Positions 18,357 to 28,410 are shown, numbered from the stretch's first letter. The stretch is 64,000 nucleotides of DNA from Fictibacillus macauensis ZFHKF-1 (GCF_000269865.1 NZ_AKKV01000027.1:1-64000), one strand, 5' to 3'. Program-made: numbers and translations. The notes: generated from the sequence alone by a model not told the origin.

Positions 18357-19709
18357 ATGGATCGTAATCAAACATATAAAGGAAAACATGTACTCGTAGT
18401 AGGCTTAGCGAAAAGTGGCTTTGCAGCAGCAAAGCTTCTCACTTCCTATGGCGCTCATGTCGTTGTGAATGACCGCACGCCGCTAGAAGAAAATCCACAA
18501 GCGCAGTCATTAGTAGCGGAAGGCTTTGATGTCGTTTGCGGAGAACATCCTTTATCTTTATTAAATACGTCGCTCGATTATGTTGTTAAAAATCCTGGAA
18601 TTCCCTATAGCAATCCGCTCATAGCAGAAGCTGTTAAGCGGGACATTCCTGTAATTACAGAAGTGGAAATCGCTGGAGAAGTAGCGGAAGCAGAAACCAT
18701 TGCCATTACAGGATCGAATGGTAAAACGACCACAACAACGTTAATCGGAGAGATGATGAAAGACAGCGGCCGCACACCGATTGTTGCGGGGAACATTGGA
18801 ACGGTGTTATCAGAAGTGGCAGATGCATCTACGAAAGATGATCTCTTAATTGCTGAACTTTCAAGTTTTCAATTAATGGGAACAATTCATTATGCACCTA
18901 AAATTGCTGTCTTATTAAATATTTTTGAAGCGCATCTTGATTATCATGGTACCCTCGATGAATATGCAAAGGCTAAGGGACGGATTTTTGCGAATCAAAA
19001 AAGTACCGATTTTGCGGTTTATAATGCCGACGATGAGAAGGTAGTTTCGCTCGTGAAAGGAACACAAGGTGTGAAAGTGCCTTTTTCGACGACACAAGAT
19101 TGTCCGACAGGTGGTTGCATAAAAGACGGAGTGCTTTATTTTAAAGGGGAAAAAGTTATTTCTGAACGAGAAATTGTTCTTCCTGGTAAGCATAATAAAG
19201 AAAATATTTTAGCTGCTGTTTGTGCCGCTTTATTAGGCGGAGCCAAAAAAGAGCAAATTGTAGCCGTGTTAACAAGTTTTACTGGCGTAAAACATCGCCT
19301 TCAATTTGTTGAAATGATTGCTGGACGTAAATTCTATAATGATTCTAAAGCAACGAATATTCTTGCAACACAAGCAGCTATTAGTGCTTTTGAACAAGAG
19401 ATTATTTTATTAGCTGGCGGCTTGGATCGTGGTAATGAATTTGACGAGCTTATTCCACAATTGAAATCAGTGAAAACACTAATTTTATTTGGAGAGTCTG
19501 CTCCAAAACTTGCGCGCGCTGCAAAGGATGCCGGCGTACCAACCATTATGATGGCTCATGACGTAGCGGAAGCTGTACCACTTGCTTATGAAGCTTCAAA
19601 TGAAGGAGATATCATTCTTTTATCTCCTGCTTGTGCAAGCTGGGATCAGTATAAAACTTTTGAACAAAGAGGAGACATTTTTATCAGCGCTGTGCATAAA
19701 CTTAAGTGA
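18357..19709 (+). CDS. murD: UDP-MurNAc-L-alanine--D-glutamate ligase MurD
   Basis: A 450-residue Mur ligase adding D-glutamate to UDP-MurNAc-L-Ala. It has the N-terminal Rossmann domain (VLVVGLAKSGFAAAKLL), the ATP loop ITGSNGKTTTTTL at about 116-128, and the C-terminal FYNDSKATN and LLSPACASWDQYKTFEQRG motifs. The ATG lies 2 bases after the mraY stop with GAGGTG upstream. Confidence 0.96.
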   Translation: MDRNQTYKGKHVLVVGLAKSGFAAAKLLTSYGAHVVVNDRTPLEENPQAQSLVAEGFDVVCGEHPLSLLNTSLDYVVKNPGIPYSNPLIAEAVKRDIPVITEVEIAGEVAEAETIAITGSNGKTTTTTLIGEMMKDSGRTPIVAGNIGTVLSEVADASTKDDLLIAELSSFQLMGTIHYAPKIAVLLNIFEAHLDYHGTLDEYAKAKGRIFANQKSTDFAVYNADDEKVVSLVKGTQGVKVPFSTTQDCPTGGCIKDGVLYFKGEKVISEREIVLPGKHNKENILAAVCAALLGGAKKEQIVAVLTSFTGVKHRLQFVEMIAGRKFYNDSKATNILATQAAISAFEQEIILLAGGLDRGNEFDELIPQLKSVKTLILFGESAPKLARAAKDAGVPTIMMAHDVAEAVPLAYEASNEGDIILLSPACASWDQYKTFEQRGDIFISAVHKLK

Positions 19710-19763
19710 AAAGTTTGTACATGCTTAGGAGTAAGCAAATCCTAAAAAGCTGAGGTGTTTTCT

Positions 19764-20861
19764 TTGCCTTCGACACGATCTGCACCTGATTTGATTCTCA
19801 TTGCTGCGACCGTAGGCCTTTTAACCATTGGTGTGTTAATGGTATATAGCGCTAGTGCGGATTGGGCACTTGTAAGGTTTGATGATGGTTTTTTCTTTGC
19901 TAAAAGACAGCTTCTTTTTGCAGGGGTAGGTGTGGCTGCGATGCTTTTTCTCATGAATGTTAATTATATGACATGGAGAAAATGGTCAAAGCTGCTTCTC
20001 ATCATTTGTTTTATCCTCTTAATTGCCGTGCTTATTCCAGGCATTGGCATGGTTCGTGGGGGAGCGCGAAGCTGGATTGGCGTGGGTGCTTTTTCCATTC
20101 AGCCTTCGGAATTTATGAAACTGGCGATGATCACCTTTCTAGCGAAGCATTTAGCAGAAAATCAAAAAAAGATTACCTTGTTTAAGAAGGGATTGCTCCC
20201 AGTGCTAGCGCTTGTCATGACGGCTTTTGGTATGATTATGTTACAGCCGGATTTAGGTACTGGTTCGGTTATGGTTGGAACAAGCATCGTGATTATTTTT
20301 GTAGCCGGGGCACGCATTTCTCATTTTACATGGCTCGGTCTTGCCGGCATTGGTGGATTTGTCGCTCTCATTGCGTCAGCGCCTTATCGAATCAAACGGA
20401 TTACATCGTTTTTAGATCCATGGAGCGATCAGCTTGGTAGCGGGTTTCAAATTATTCAATCGCTGTATGCATTAGGACCTGGTGGTCTTATGGGGCTTGG
20501 TCTTGGACAAAGTCGGCAGAAATTTGGCTATTTGCCAGAGCCTCAAACGGATTTTATCTTTGCGATTTTGTCAGAAGAACTAGGATTTATTGGTGGAGCG
20601 CTTGTGTTGTTTCTATTTTGCATTATACTTTGGAGAGGGATTCGAATTGCGATTGGAGCACCTGACTTATTCGGCAGCTTTCTTGCCGTAGGAATCGTAG
20701 GCATGGTAGCCATTCAAGTCATGATCAATGTTGGTGTCGTAACAGGACTTATCCCTGTAACGGGTATTACCTTACCATTAATCAGTTATGGCGGTTCGTC
20801 TTTAACGCTGATGCTTGCCTCGCTAGGTGTTTTATTAAACATTAGCCGATACGCGCGATGA
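19764..20861 (+). CDS. spoVE: SEDS-family protein SpoVE (FtsW/RodA type)
   Basis: A 365-residue polytopic SEDS glycosyltransferase with about ten membrane helices. Signature segments are SWIGVGAFSIQPSEFMKLAMI, GSGFQIIQSLYALGPGG, LPEPQTDFIFAILSEELGF and ISYGGSSL. The place between murD and murG and the sequence match SpoVE, which polymerises cortex glycan with SpoVD; the vegetative FtsW of Bacillus is encoded elsewhere. The start is TTG 19764 with GAGGTG at 19752-19757; the in-frame GTG at 19755 is part of that ribosome site and is rejected. Confidence 0.92.
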   Translation: MPSTRSAPDLILIAATVGLLTIGVLMVYSASADWALVRFDDGFFFAKRQLLFAGVGVAAMLFLMNVNYMTWRKWSKLLLIICFILLIAVLIPGIGMVRGGARSWIGVGAFSIQPSEFMKLAMITFLAKHLAENQKKITLFKKGLLPVLALVMTAFGMIMLQPDLGTGSVMVGTSIVIIFVAGARISHFTWLGLAGIGGFVALIASAPYRIKRITSFLDPWSDQLGSGFQIIQSLYALGPGGLMGLGLGQSRQKFGYLPEPQTDFIFAILSEELGFIGGALVLFLFCIILWRGIRIAIGAPDLFGSFLAVGIVGMVAIQVMINVGVVTGLIPVTGITLPLISYGGSSLTLMLASLGVLLNISRYAR

Positions 20862-20975
20862 GTAAGCTATGCAGTTTCAAAGTTATAAGAGATCAACACA
20901 GCAAGCGCTAAAATGGTAGTATTAGCCTTGTTAACCGGGGATTTTAGTGAAGATTGTTACGAAAGTATTAGTCAG

Positions 20976-21007
20976 CCCTGTCAGCGTATCATGCGACAGG
21001 GTTCTCT
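20976..21007 (+). terminator. Possible terminator between spoVE and murG
   Basis: A 7-bp GC-rich stem (20976-20982 with 20995-21001), a 12-nt loop and an interrupted T tail. It is weak and may attenuate transcription rather than stop it. The rest of the 178-bp gap holds no feature I recognise. Confidence 0.45.
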
Positions 21008-21039
21008 TATGTTACTATGTTGTTTAGTGGAGGTGCACT

Positions 21040-22137
21040 ATGAAGGTTGTATTAAGTGGGGGCGGCACAGGTGGTCATATTTATCCTGCGCTATCCATTG
21101 CAAAAGAAATTAAGAAAGTCGATCCAAATGCGGAAATACTGTATATTGGTACGGAGAAAGGACTGGAAAGTGATCTTGTCCCTCGTGAAGGAATTCCCTT
21201 TAAAAGTATTCATATTACAGGATTTAAACGAAGTTTATCGCTCGATAATATAAAAACCCTGATGCGATTTTTAAAAGGGGTTGCTCAGTGTAAAAAAATG
21301 ATCAAAGAGTTTCAACCGGACGTCGTTATTGGCACAGGTGGATACGTGTGTGGGCCGGTCGTTTATGCGGCGAGCCGTTTAGGTATTCCATCCATTATTC
21401 ATGAGCAAAACAGTGTCCCGGGTCTTACTAATAAATTTCTAAGTCGTTATGTAAAAAAAATCGCGTTATCTTTTCAGGAAAGTGCCAGTTTCTTTCCAAG
21501 TGATAAAGTCGTATTAACAGGTAATCCACGAGCATCCGAAGTACTTGGAAAAAGCGGTGCGAAGGGAAGAGAATCACTAGGACTTGATCCCGTAAAGAAA
21601 ACGGTTTTAATCGTTGGAGGAAGTCGTGGCGCTCGTCCTATTAATGAAGCTTTCTTACAAGTATTACAGGAAGCTGGAAGAAAAGAGTATCAGTTTGTGT
21701 ATGTTACAGGTGATGTTCATTATGAAAATGTTCAGCAAGCTGTACAAGCTTCTGGTAGTCCTAGCAATGTAACCATCGTTCCCTTTGTTCACAATATGCC
21801 CGAAGTACTTGCGGGTGTTGATTTAGTTGTAGCACGTGCCGGCGCAACGTCTATTGCGGAATTGACGGCACTAGGAATTCCTAGTATTTTAATACCGAGT
21901 CCTTATGTGACCAATAACCATCAAGAGAAAAATGCACGGGCGTTAGAAGCACCGGGAGCAGCTGCTGTTATTTTAGAAAACGAAATGAGCGGTGAGAAGT
22001 TGTTGCAAGAGGTGGATCGTATTCTTACGAACCAAGAACATTGGTTAGCGATGCATCGTGCAGCGAAAAAACTTGGTATGCCTGAAGCAGCCGCAACGAT
22101 TGTTCGCTTGATTGAAGAACTTTCCATAAAAAAATAA
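21040..22137 (+). CDS. murG: UDP-GlcNAc--lipid I GlcNAc transferase MurG
   Basis: A 365-residue GT-B glycosyltransferase that converts lipid I to lipid II on the inner face of the membrane. The N-terminal glycine loop [12 protein letters not shown] (7-18), [22 protein letters not shown] and the C-terminal donor site ([21 protein letters not shown]) are all present. GGAGGTG precedes ATG 21040. Confidence 0.96.
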   Translation: MKVVLSGGGTGGHIYPALSIAKEIKKVDPNAEILYIGTEKGLESDLVPREGIPFKSIHITGFKRSLSLDNIKTLMRFLKGVAQCKKMIKEFQPDVVIGTGGYVCGPVVYAASRLGIPSIIHEQNSVPGLTNKFLSRYVKKIALSFQESASFFPSDKVVLTGNPRASEVLGKSGAKGRESLGLDPVKKTVLIVGGSRGARPINEAFLQVLQEAGRKEYQFVYVTGDVHYENVQQAVQASGSPSNVTIVPFVHNMPEVLAGVDLVVARAGATSIAELTALGIPSILIPSPYVTNNHQEKNARALEAPGAAAVILENEMSGEKLLQEVDRILTNQEHWLAMHRAAKKLGMPEAAATIVRLIEELSIKK

Positions 22138-22169
22138 GTAAAGTAGAGAATACAGGAGGAATTAATACG

Positions 22170-23078
22170 GTGAACACTTTAGCAGAGCAACTTAGAAGTG
22201 AAGGACTTGGTAAAGTTCTTGTGAACGAACCGTTAAAGAACCATACTACATTAAAAATTGGCGGTCCAGCTGACCTTTTTTTTGAGCCTAATAGTACAGA
22301 ATCATTGGAAAAGGCAATGAAGCTAATTACTGCAGCGAAGGTTCCTTTTCGCGCCATCGGACGTGGTTCCAATTTACTTGTAGCAGATGGTGGGATCGAA
22401 GGCGTCGTAATCAAACTAGGTGATGGGTTGGATCACCTTTATGAAGAAGGCGATGAATTTACAGTTGGTGCTGGGTATTCGCTAGTGAAGTTAGCGACGG
22501 TTCTTTCACGTAAAGGGTATTCAGGTCTTGAATTTTCCGCAGGAATTCCAGGCTCAGTTGGCGGTGCGGTCTTTATGAACGCTGGTGCTCACGGCGCAGA
22601 CATGTCGTGCATTTTAAAGAAGGCACTCGTGCTTATGCCAAACGGAGATTTAAGATGGTTTACGAAAGAGGAAATGGACTTTTCATATCGAACATCCATT
22701 TTACAAAGCAACGGTGGTATTTGTGTAGAGGCAGTTCTTGATTTAAAGCAAGGGAATAAAGAAGAAATTATGCAAGAGTTAAAGAAAAATAAAGATTACC
22801 GTCGCAATACGCAACCTTGGAATTTCCCTTGTTGTGGCAGTGTGTTTCGTAACCCACTACCACACTATGCCGGTCAACTTATTGAATCTTCAGGCTTAAA
22901 AGGAACTTCTGTTGGTGGCGCGCAAATTTCTGAAATGCATGCTAACTTTATTGTGAATACAGGAAATGCTAAAGCGCAAGACGTATTAGATTTAATTGCG
23001 CTTATTCAAAAAGAAATTAAAGAACGTCACGGTGTGAACATAGAAACCGAAGTGGAAATCATCGGAAGAAAAAACTAA
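22170..23078 (+). CDS. murB: UDP-N-acetylenolpyruvoylglucosamine reductase MurB
   Basis: A 302-residue FAD enzyme that reduces UDP-GlcNAc-enolpyruvate to UDP-MurNAc. The FAD domain shows LKIGGPADLFFEP, GRGSNLLVADGG and SAGIPGSVGGAVFMNAGAHG; the catalytic serine is in CCGSVFRNP, and SLKGTSVGGAQISEMHANF-like residues follow, as in short (type II) MurB proteins. The start is GTG 22170 with GGAGGA about 10 bases upstream. Confidence 0.95.
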   Translation: MNTLAEQLRSEGLGKVLVNEPLKNHTTLKIGGPADLFFEPNSTESLEKAMKLITAAKVPFRAIGRGSNLLVADGGIEGVVIKLGDGLDHLYEEGDEFTVGAGYSLVKLATVLSRKGYSGLEFSAGIPGSVGGAVFMNAGAHGADMSCILKKALVLMPNGDLRWFTKEEMDFSYRTSILQSNGGICVEAVLDLKQGNKEEIMQELKKNKDYRRNTQPWNFPCCGSVFRNPLPHYAGQLIESSGLKGTSVGGAQISEMHANFIVNTGNAKAQDVLDLIALIQKEIKERHGVNIETEVEIIGRKN

Positions 23079-23106
23079 AAATTACCACAATCTTTTTTGA
23101 AAAATA

Positions 23107-23115
23107 TGATATAAT
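23107..23115 (+). promoter_or_regulatory. Extended -10 promoter before divIB
   Basis: TGA followed by TATAAT (hexamer 23110-23115) forms an extended -10 element; there is no convincing -35. A hairpin at about 23151-23189 lies between this promoter and divIB but has no clean T tail. Confidence 0.5.
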
Positions 23116-23234
23116 TTTATGTATCATACAATCACACGGATCAACTTCTTAGAGAAGGAAGACAGCACTCGCTGTTTTCCTTCCTCTTTCGTATATAAAG
23201 GGGAAATGAGTGTGAGAATACGGGGGAAGGGAAC

Positions 23235-24005
23235 ATGGACAAGGAGAAAATTGTTACGATTGAAGACCGGATTCCTAAGCTGAAAGCGCAGCGTAAACAA
23301 AAAGCGAATAGGCGTATAATTATGTACTTGTCCTTTTTTTTCATACTGATGCTTGTCATCGTTTATTTTCAATCGAGTTTAAGTGATGTGAAGAAAATAG
23401 AGATTACAGGCAATCGCACCATTTCGGAAAAAGAAATTTTGGCAACCGCTCATATTGATCGTCATTCTGCTTTTTTAAATTTGTCGAAACAAGAGATTGA
23501 AGACAATATATTGAAAAACAAGGCAATTGCTTCCGTTGAAGTAAAGAAAGCTTTTTATAACACGCTTGTCGTTACGGTTAAAGAATATCGGAAAGCGGCT
23601 TATGTTCAAAAAAAAGGCCGTTATTATCCACTCTTAGAAAGTGGTAAACTATTACGAGCAATGAAAGGAAAAAGTTTACCGACTGGTGAACCGATTGTAA
23701 GCTCATATCAATCTGAGAAACAGCTTCTTCCTCTTGCGAAAGAGCTCAGTAAATTACCAAATAGTATTTATCAACGTATTTCAGAGATTCAGTTACCTTC
23801 CAATGAACAAGAAAAAAATTTCAAAGTAGAAATGTTTATGTCTGACGGCTATGAAGTGAAAGCTACGATTCATGCGCTAGCTAAGAAAATGGACTCTTAT
23901 CCGTCCATTGTTCAGCAACTAGGGCCACATCGTAAAGGTGTTATTAATATGGATGTAAGTACATACTTTAAGGAATATAGCAAGGAGGAGGTACAGAAAA
24001 AATGA
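23235..24005 (+). CDS. divIB: Cell division protein DivIB (FtsQ)
   Basis: A 256-residue bitopic membrane protein with a basic cytoplasmic segment, one membrane helix (IIMYLSFFFILMLVIVYF, about 28-45), a POTRA domain starting at VKKIEITGNRTISEKEIL, and an FtsQ-type beta domain. It should stabilise the FtsL-DivIC complex at the septum. ATG 23235 follows a GGGGGAAGGG tract. Its stop overlaps the start of ylxW. Confidence 0.94.
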   Translation: MDKEKIVTIEDRIPKLKAQRKQKANRRIIMYLSFFFILMLVIVYFQSSLSDVKKIEITGNRTISEKEILATAHIDRHSAFLNLSKQEIEDNILKNKAIASVEVKKAFYNTLVVTVKEYRKAAYVQKKGRYYPLLESGKLLRAMKGKSLPTGEPIVSSYQSEKQLLPLAKELSKLPNSIYQRISEIQLPSNEQEKNFKVEMFMSDGYEVKATIHALAKKMDSYPSIVQQLGPHRKGVINMDVSTYFKEYSKEEVQKK

Positions 24006-24700
24006 GCGGAAAGCCGAGAAAGAAAATAGCTCTTTTTTCTGTAATCACGCTCATTACGGGGTTTATTCTTGCGTACTCGTACCAATATACGAAGCAAGAA
24101 AGTGAAAAACATCCTTCGGTGAAAGAGTGGCAGCAAGAAGATCAATTGCGCAACGACTTATTGCACGTGCAACGCATCAACCATTCTTTAACGGATCGTC
24201 TGCAACATGTACGTGTTCAAGCGCAAGCAGAAGAAAATAAGCTAGTTCATGAAAAAAAACAATCTCATTACGTAGTTGAGGAATTGAATAGGTTACGAAA
24301 AGTCGTCGGTGGGGTAAAGGTAAAGGGAGAAGGACTTGAAGTATCCCTCAAAGACACAACGTTCATTCCGCAAAGCAGTGACCCGAATCAATACATAGTT
24401 CATGAACAACACATTCGCGCTGTCATTTATGAATTGCTCGTTTCAGGTGCTGAAGCGGTTGCGGTCAACGGACAACGTATTACAAGTCATAGTTATGTTA
24501 CGTGTATTGGCCCTGTTGTCTCAATTGATGGTCACCAATTCCCGGCACCTTTTATCGTGAGTGCGATAGGCAATAAAAATACGCTAGAAAAGGCGTTACG
24601 CCTTTCTTTGTTGCCGCAACTTGAAGAAGACGGAATTAAAGTTCAACTGTTTGGTCGAGATGACATAACGATGGATGCCCATTTACACAATGAAGGATGA
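24002..24700 (+). CDS. ylxW: DUF881-family protein YlxW
   Basis: A 232-residue protein with one N-terminal membrane segment (about 7-25), a coiled coil and a C-terminal DUF881 domain (VKVKGEGLEVSLKD, then AVAVNGQRITSHSYVTCIGPVV). Function in Bacillus is unknown. It overlaps divIB and the next gene by 4 bases each, so it is translationally coupled to division genes. Order relative to the paralogue matches ylxW-ylxX. Confidence 0.88.
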   Translation: MSGKPRKKIALFSVITLITGFILAYSYQYTKQESEKHPSVKEWQQEDQLRNDLLHVQRINHSLTDRLQHVRVQAQAEENKLVHEKKQSHYVVEELNRLRKVVGGVKVKGEGLEVSLKDTTFIPQSSDPNQYIVHEQHIRAVIYELLVSGAEAVAVNGQRITSHSYVTCIGPVVSIDGHQFPAPFIVSAIGNKNTLEKALRLSLLPQLEEDGIKVQLFGRDDITMDAHLHNEG

Positions 24701-25398
24701 GTGTGTTGAAAAAAAGAAAAACGATTGTTTTATCGGGTGCCGCGCTGATCGTAGGCATGATGCTTGCCATACAATATAACACGTCTAATAATCCCATTAC
24801 ACGTGATACGAGAGATATTTGGCAAGTAAGGACAAGCCTAGAAAAAGAGAAGCAAAAACAACAAGAGTTGAACGCTGAAATTAAGAAATACGAGGCACTG
24901 CTGGATGATTATTCTCAATCCAAAAAAATAAAAAGTGTGCAAGCGGTGGAACGAGCTTTAAAGGATGCAAAAAAGGATGCTGGTTTAACCTCTGTTAGCG
25001 GACAAGGAATATTCATTACAATCGAACCATTTAGTAGCGGGGAAGCACCAAAAGTAAACCCAGAAAATGTCCGAAAACTCATGAATGAATTGAATCGATA
25101 CAAAGCAAAAAATGTTTCCATAAGCGGACAGCGAATCATTTCCATTTCTCCCATCCGAGAAGTCAATGGGCAAACATACGTGAACAATGAACCGATTGCA
25201 AGCTTTCCTATTACATTAAAAGTACTAACAGACGAGCCAGCTCAACTCAAGGAAAAAATATTAAGTTCACAGGCTGCTGAAGCTTTTGTAAAGCAAGATC
25301 TTCTCATTGATGCAAGAGAAGTCCAAAAGCTAACGCTGCCTGCTTATCATGGGCCTATTCCTGTGAAGTATATGAAACAAGTAAAGGAGGACTCATAA
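24697..25398 (+). CDS. ylxX: DUF881-family protein YlxX
   Basis: A 233-residue paralogue of the preceding protein: an N-terminal membrane segment (about 10-26), a coiled coil, then DUF881 (TSVSGQGIFITIEPF, then KNVSISGQRIISISPIREVNG). Its role is unknown. It overlaps ylxW by 4 bases and shares one base with the sbp start. Confidence 0.88.
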   Translation: MSVLKKRKTIVLSGAALIVGMMLAIQYNTSNNPITRDTRDIWQVRTSLEKEKQKQQELNAEIKKYEALLDDYSQSKKIKSVQAVERALKDAKKDAGLTSVSGQGIFITIEPFSSGEAPKVNPENVRKLMNELNRYKAKNVSISGQRIISISPIREVNGQTYVNNEPIASFPITLKVLTDEPAQLKEKILSSQAAEAFVKQDLLIDAREVQKLTLPAYHGPIPVKYMKQVKEDS

Positions 25399-25751
25399 TG
25401 TGGCTGGCTGCACTATCGCTAATTGTGGGACTTGTACTTGGCTTTTTATCGGAAATTCGCATTCCTCCTGAGTACTCTAACTATCTATCAATTGCCGTAC
25501 TAGCGGCGCTAGATACAATTGTTGGCGGTGTAAAAGCCCATGTAAAAGGTGACTTTGACGATAAAGTATTTATTACTGGCTTTTTCTTTAATATTGTATT
25601 AGCCGCAGGACTTGCCTTTTTAGGCGTTTATCTTGGCATTGATTTATATTTAGCCGCAATCTTTGCTTTTGGCGTCAGATTGTTTAATAATATAGCTGTT
25701 ATCCGTAGACTCGTTATATCAAAATGGGACAATGCACGAAAAAACAGTTAA
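25398..25751 (+). CDS. sbp: Small basic protein Sbp (DUF1290)
   Basis: A 117-residue membrane protein with three to four hydrophobic segments, matching the small basic protein family found before ftsA in Firmicutes. Function is not established. AAGGAGG lies about 8 bases before the ATG. Confidence 0.9.
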   Translation: MWLAALSLIVGLVLGFLSEIRIPPEYSNYLSIAVLAALDTIVGGVKAHVKGDFDDKVFITGFFFNIVLAAGLAFLGVYLGIDLYLAAIFAFGVRLFNNIAVIRRLVISKWDNARKNS

Positions 25752-25780
25752 AAATATGAAAAAAAGTGAAAAAAAAAGAG

Positions 25781-25810
25781 GGAATATTCCTTATTTGTGG
25801 AATTTATTCC
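25781..25810. promoter_or_regulatory. Twin GGAAT/ATTCC palindromes upstream of ftsA
   Basis: A perfect 10-bp palindrome (25781-25790) and a 12-bp one with a 2-base centre (25799-25810) share the same half-sites, GGAAT and ATTCC, with starts 18 bp apart. They end just ahead of the ftsA promoter. This looks like a binding site for a dimeric regulator, but I know of no named one. Confidence 0.45.
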
Positions 25811-25840
25811 TTAATTAACCCACTCGTATACCGATATAAT
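25811..25840 (+). promoter_or_regulatory. Probable ftsAZ promoter
   Basis: TATAAT at 25835-25840 with a poor -35 (TTAATT at 25811-25816, 18-bp spacer). A second TATAAT at 25876-25881 lacks a -35 and lies too close to the ribosome site. Confidence 0.45.
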
Positions 25841-25901
25841 TACATAGCGGATCGACGAATAGTATATGACGGAGATATAATCTTAGAGGAGGTGCCAAAG
25901 A

Positions 25902-27191
25902 ATGAACAGCAATGAGATCTATGTAAGTTTAGACATCGGTACATCCAATATTAAAGTTATCATTGGAGAAATGACCAGTGAATCCTTTAATGTAATTGGT
26001 GTAGGTCATTCAAAATCAGCAGGAATTAAAAAAGGGTCCATCGTGGACATTGATGAAACCGTTCGTTCCATAAAAAAAGCCGTTGAACAGGCAGAACGTA
26101 TGTTAGGCATACCCATTAATGCCGTAATCGTAGGCGTAAAAGGTAATCATATTCAATTGCAACCGTGTCATGGGGTTGTCGCCGTTTCTAGTGATGATCG
26201 AGAAATTGGAGATGAAGATATTGCGCGTGTAATTGATGCCGCTCAAGTTGTGTCGATCCCACCAGAACGTGAAATCATTGATGTAATTCCGAGTCAATTT
26301 ATCGTGGATGGAACCGATGAAATTATTGATCCACGAGGAATGTTAGGTGTACGACTCGAAATGGAAGGCACCATCGTAACAGGTTCCAAAACGATACTAC
26401 ATAATTTATTAAGATGTGTGGAACGCGCGGGTCTTCAAGTAGCAGACATTGCACTTGAACCGATGGCAACAGCATCCATCGCCCTTTCTAGTGATGAAAT
26501 AGATTTAGGTGCAGCGCTCATTGATATAGGGGGCGGTTCAACAACCGTTTCCGTGTTTGAACAAGGTATTATGCAAATGACGGAGGTTCTTCCTGTCGGA
26601 GGAGAATATATTTCGAAAGACATTTCGATTGGCCTTCGTACAACAGCTGAAGATGCAGAGAAGATTAAGCTAAAGCATGGACATGCGTTTGTTGATCATG
26701 CGTCAAAAGACGAAACATTTACCGTTTCGCAAATAGGAGCTTCGTCTGAACAAGAGGTTAGTCAATATGAACTAGCATTAATTATAGAAGCTAGACTAGC
26801 AGAAATGTTAGAACTGGCTTATGATGAATTAGTAAGAAGAGGATTTTCTGACCTTCCGGGTGGTTTTGTTATTACCGGTGGTGCAGCTTCTATGCCTGGT
26901 TTACTTGACCTTGCCCAGGAAATCTTCCAAAATAACGTTAGGGTCTCTTTACCGGACTATATTGGTGTTCGCGAACCCCAATATACGACAGGCGTCGGCT
27001 TGATTCAATTTACCTATCGCAACATTAAGGTGCAAGGAAAAGAAGTGGCTGCTGCTCTTACAGACGGAACGGAAGTACAACCTAGAAAGAAGCAATCACA
27101 ACAACAACAACAGCCGGCTAAGCAAGCTGAAAAGCCTGAAGGTAGCATGAAATCAAAAGTGAAAAACTGGTTCGGGTTATTTTTTGAATAA
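25902..27191 (+). CDS. ftsA: Cell division protein FtsA
   Basis: A 429-residue actin-like ATPase that tethers FtsZ to the membrane. Actin-fold motifs are DIGTSNIKVIIGE near residue 8, DIGGGSTTVSVFEQG near 208 and GFVITGGAASMPGLLDL near 320. The C terminus, after a Gln-rich linker, ends in an amphipathic helix (MKSKVKNWFGLFFE), the expected membrane anchor. GGAGGTG precedes ATG 25902. ftsZ follows after 35 bp. Confidence 0.96.
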   Translation: MNSNEIYVSLDIGTSNIKVIIGEMTSESFNVIGVGHSKSAGIKKGSIVDIDETVRSIKKAVEQAERMLGIPINAVIVGVKGNHIQLQPCHGVVAVSSDDREIGDEDIARVIDAAQVVSIPPEREIIDVIPSQFIVDGTDEIIDPRGMLGVRLEMEGTIVTGSKTILHNLLRCVERAGLQVADIALEPMATASIALSSDEIDLGAALIDIGGGSTTVSVFEQGIMQMTEVLPVGGEYISKDISIGLRTTAEDAEKIKLKHGHAFVDHASKDETFTVSQIGASSEQEVSQYELALIIEARLAEMLELAYDELVRRGFSDLPGGFVITGGAASMPGLLDLAQEIFQNNVRVSLPDYIGVREPQYTTGVGLIQFTYRNIKVQGKEVAAALTDGTEVQPRKKQSQQQQQPAKQAEKPEGSMKSKVKNWFGLFFE

Positions 27192-27226
27192 GAGACAGGG
27201 TTAACTAGTCATTAGGAGGAACGCTC

Positions 27227-28393
27227 ATGTTAGAGTTTGATATGAATATGGATTCGTTAGCAACGATTAAAGTAATTGGTGTTGGCGGCGGAGGAAGTAA
27301 CGCTGTTAACCGTATGATTGAACACGGTGTACAAGGAGTAGAGTTTATTTGTGTGAATACAGATGCACAAGCTCTTAATCTATCAAAAGCACCAGTGAAA
27401 ATGCAAATCGGTTCAAAATTAACACGTGGGCTTGGTGCAGGAGCTAACCCTGAAATCGGAAAGAAAGCTGCCGAAGAAAGCCGTGAACAAGTTGAAGAAG
27501 CACTACGCGGCGCAGATATGGTATTCGTGACTGCAGGTATGGGTGGCGGAACAGGAACAGGAGCTGCTCCAGTCATTGCAGAAATTGCGAAAGAAATGGG
27601 TGCTCTTACAGTTGGAGTTGTGACGCGTCCTTTCACGTTTGAAGGTCGTAAACGTTCTACGCAAGCCATTGGCGGCATTTCCGTATTTAAAGAGAAAGTA
27701 GATACGTTAATCGTCATTCCAAATGATCGTCTACTAGAAATTGTCGATAAAAATACACCAATGCTTGAAGCATTCCGTGAAGCTGATAACGTACTTCGCC
27801 AAGGTGTGCAAGGGATTTCCGACCTCATTGCTGTACCGGGATTAATCAACCTTGATTTTGCTGATGTAAAAACGATTATGACTGAAAAAGGTTCAGCACT
27901 TATGGGAATCGGTATTGCTACTGGGGAAAACCGTGCAGCGGAAGCGGCGCGTAAAGCAATTTCTTCACCACTCTTAGAAACGTCAATTGACGGCGCTAAA
28001 GGTGTTCTTATGAACATTACAGGTGGAACAAACTTAAGTTTATACGAAGTAAATGAAGCAGCAGACATCGTATCTTCTGCATCTGATCCAGAAGTGAATA
28101 TGATTTTTGGATCTGTTATTAATGAAGATCTGAAAGATGAAATTTTAGTTACTGTCATTGCCACGGGTTTTGATGAAAAAGACAATGTGCAAGCGATGCA
28201 AGCGCAAGTTCAAGCACAACGTCCTAAATTTCAGCAACAACAGCCACAAAAAACATCGTCAACAGGAATGAATCATCGTGAAGAAACAACAAATGAATCT
28301 CCTCGTCCAGCAGCTCCAGCTACACCACCAGATGCTGATACGTTAGATATTCCTACTTTTCTTCGCAATCGTAACCGCAACCGTCGTCGATAA
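27227..28393 (+). CDS. ftsZ: Cell division GTPase FtsZ
   Basis: A 388-residue tubulin homologue forming the Z-ring. The GTP-binding [13 protein letters not shown] (about 17-29), the tubulin signature [13 protein letters not shown] (about 105-117) and the T7-loop NLDFADV are present. A Gln/Pro-rich linker leads to the C-terminal peptide DIPTFLRNR, which binds FtsA, SepF and other partners, and a basic tail of NR repeats. TAGGAGGA precedes ATG 27227; a strong terminator follows. Confidence 0.98.
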   Translation: MLEFDMNMDSLATIKVIGVGGGGSNAVNRMIEHGVQGVEFICVNTDAQALNLSKAPVKMQIGSKLTRGLGAGANPEIGKKAAEESREQVEEALRGADMVFVTAGMGGGTGTGAAPVIAEIAKEMGALTVGVVTRPFTFEGRKRSTQAIGGISVFKEKVDTLIVIPNDRLLEIVDKNTPMLEAFREADNVLRQGVQGISDLIAVPGLINLDFADVKTIMTEKGSALMGIGIATGENRAAEAARKAISSPLLETSIDGAKGVLMNITGGTNLSLYEVNEAADIVSSASDPEVNMIFGSVINEDLKDEILVTVIATGFDEKDNVQAMQAQVQAQRPKFQQQQPQKTSSTGMNHREETTNESPRPAAPATPPDADTLDIPTFLRNRNRNRRR

Positions 28394-28410
28394 CAACAAG
28401 CAATACGTAC

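Noticed and set aside
27205-28185. 326-codon open frame on the - strand opposite ftsZ
   Set aside because: It mirrors the third codon positions of ftsZ, has a low-complexity Ser/Pro-rich product and no ribosome site or promoter.
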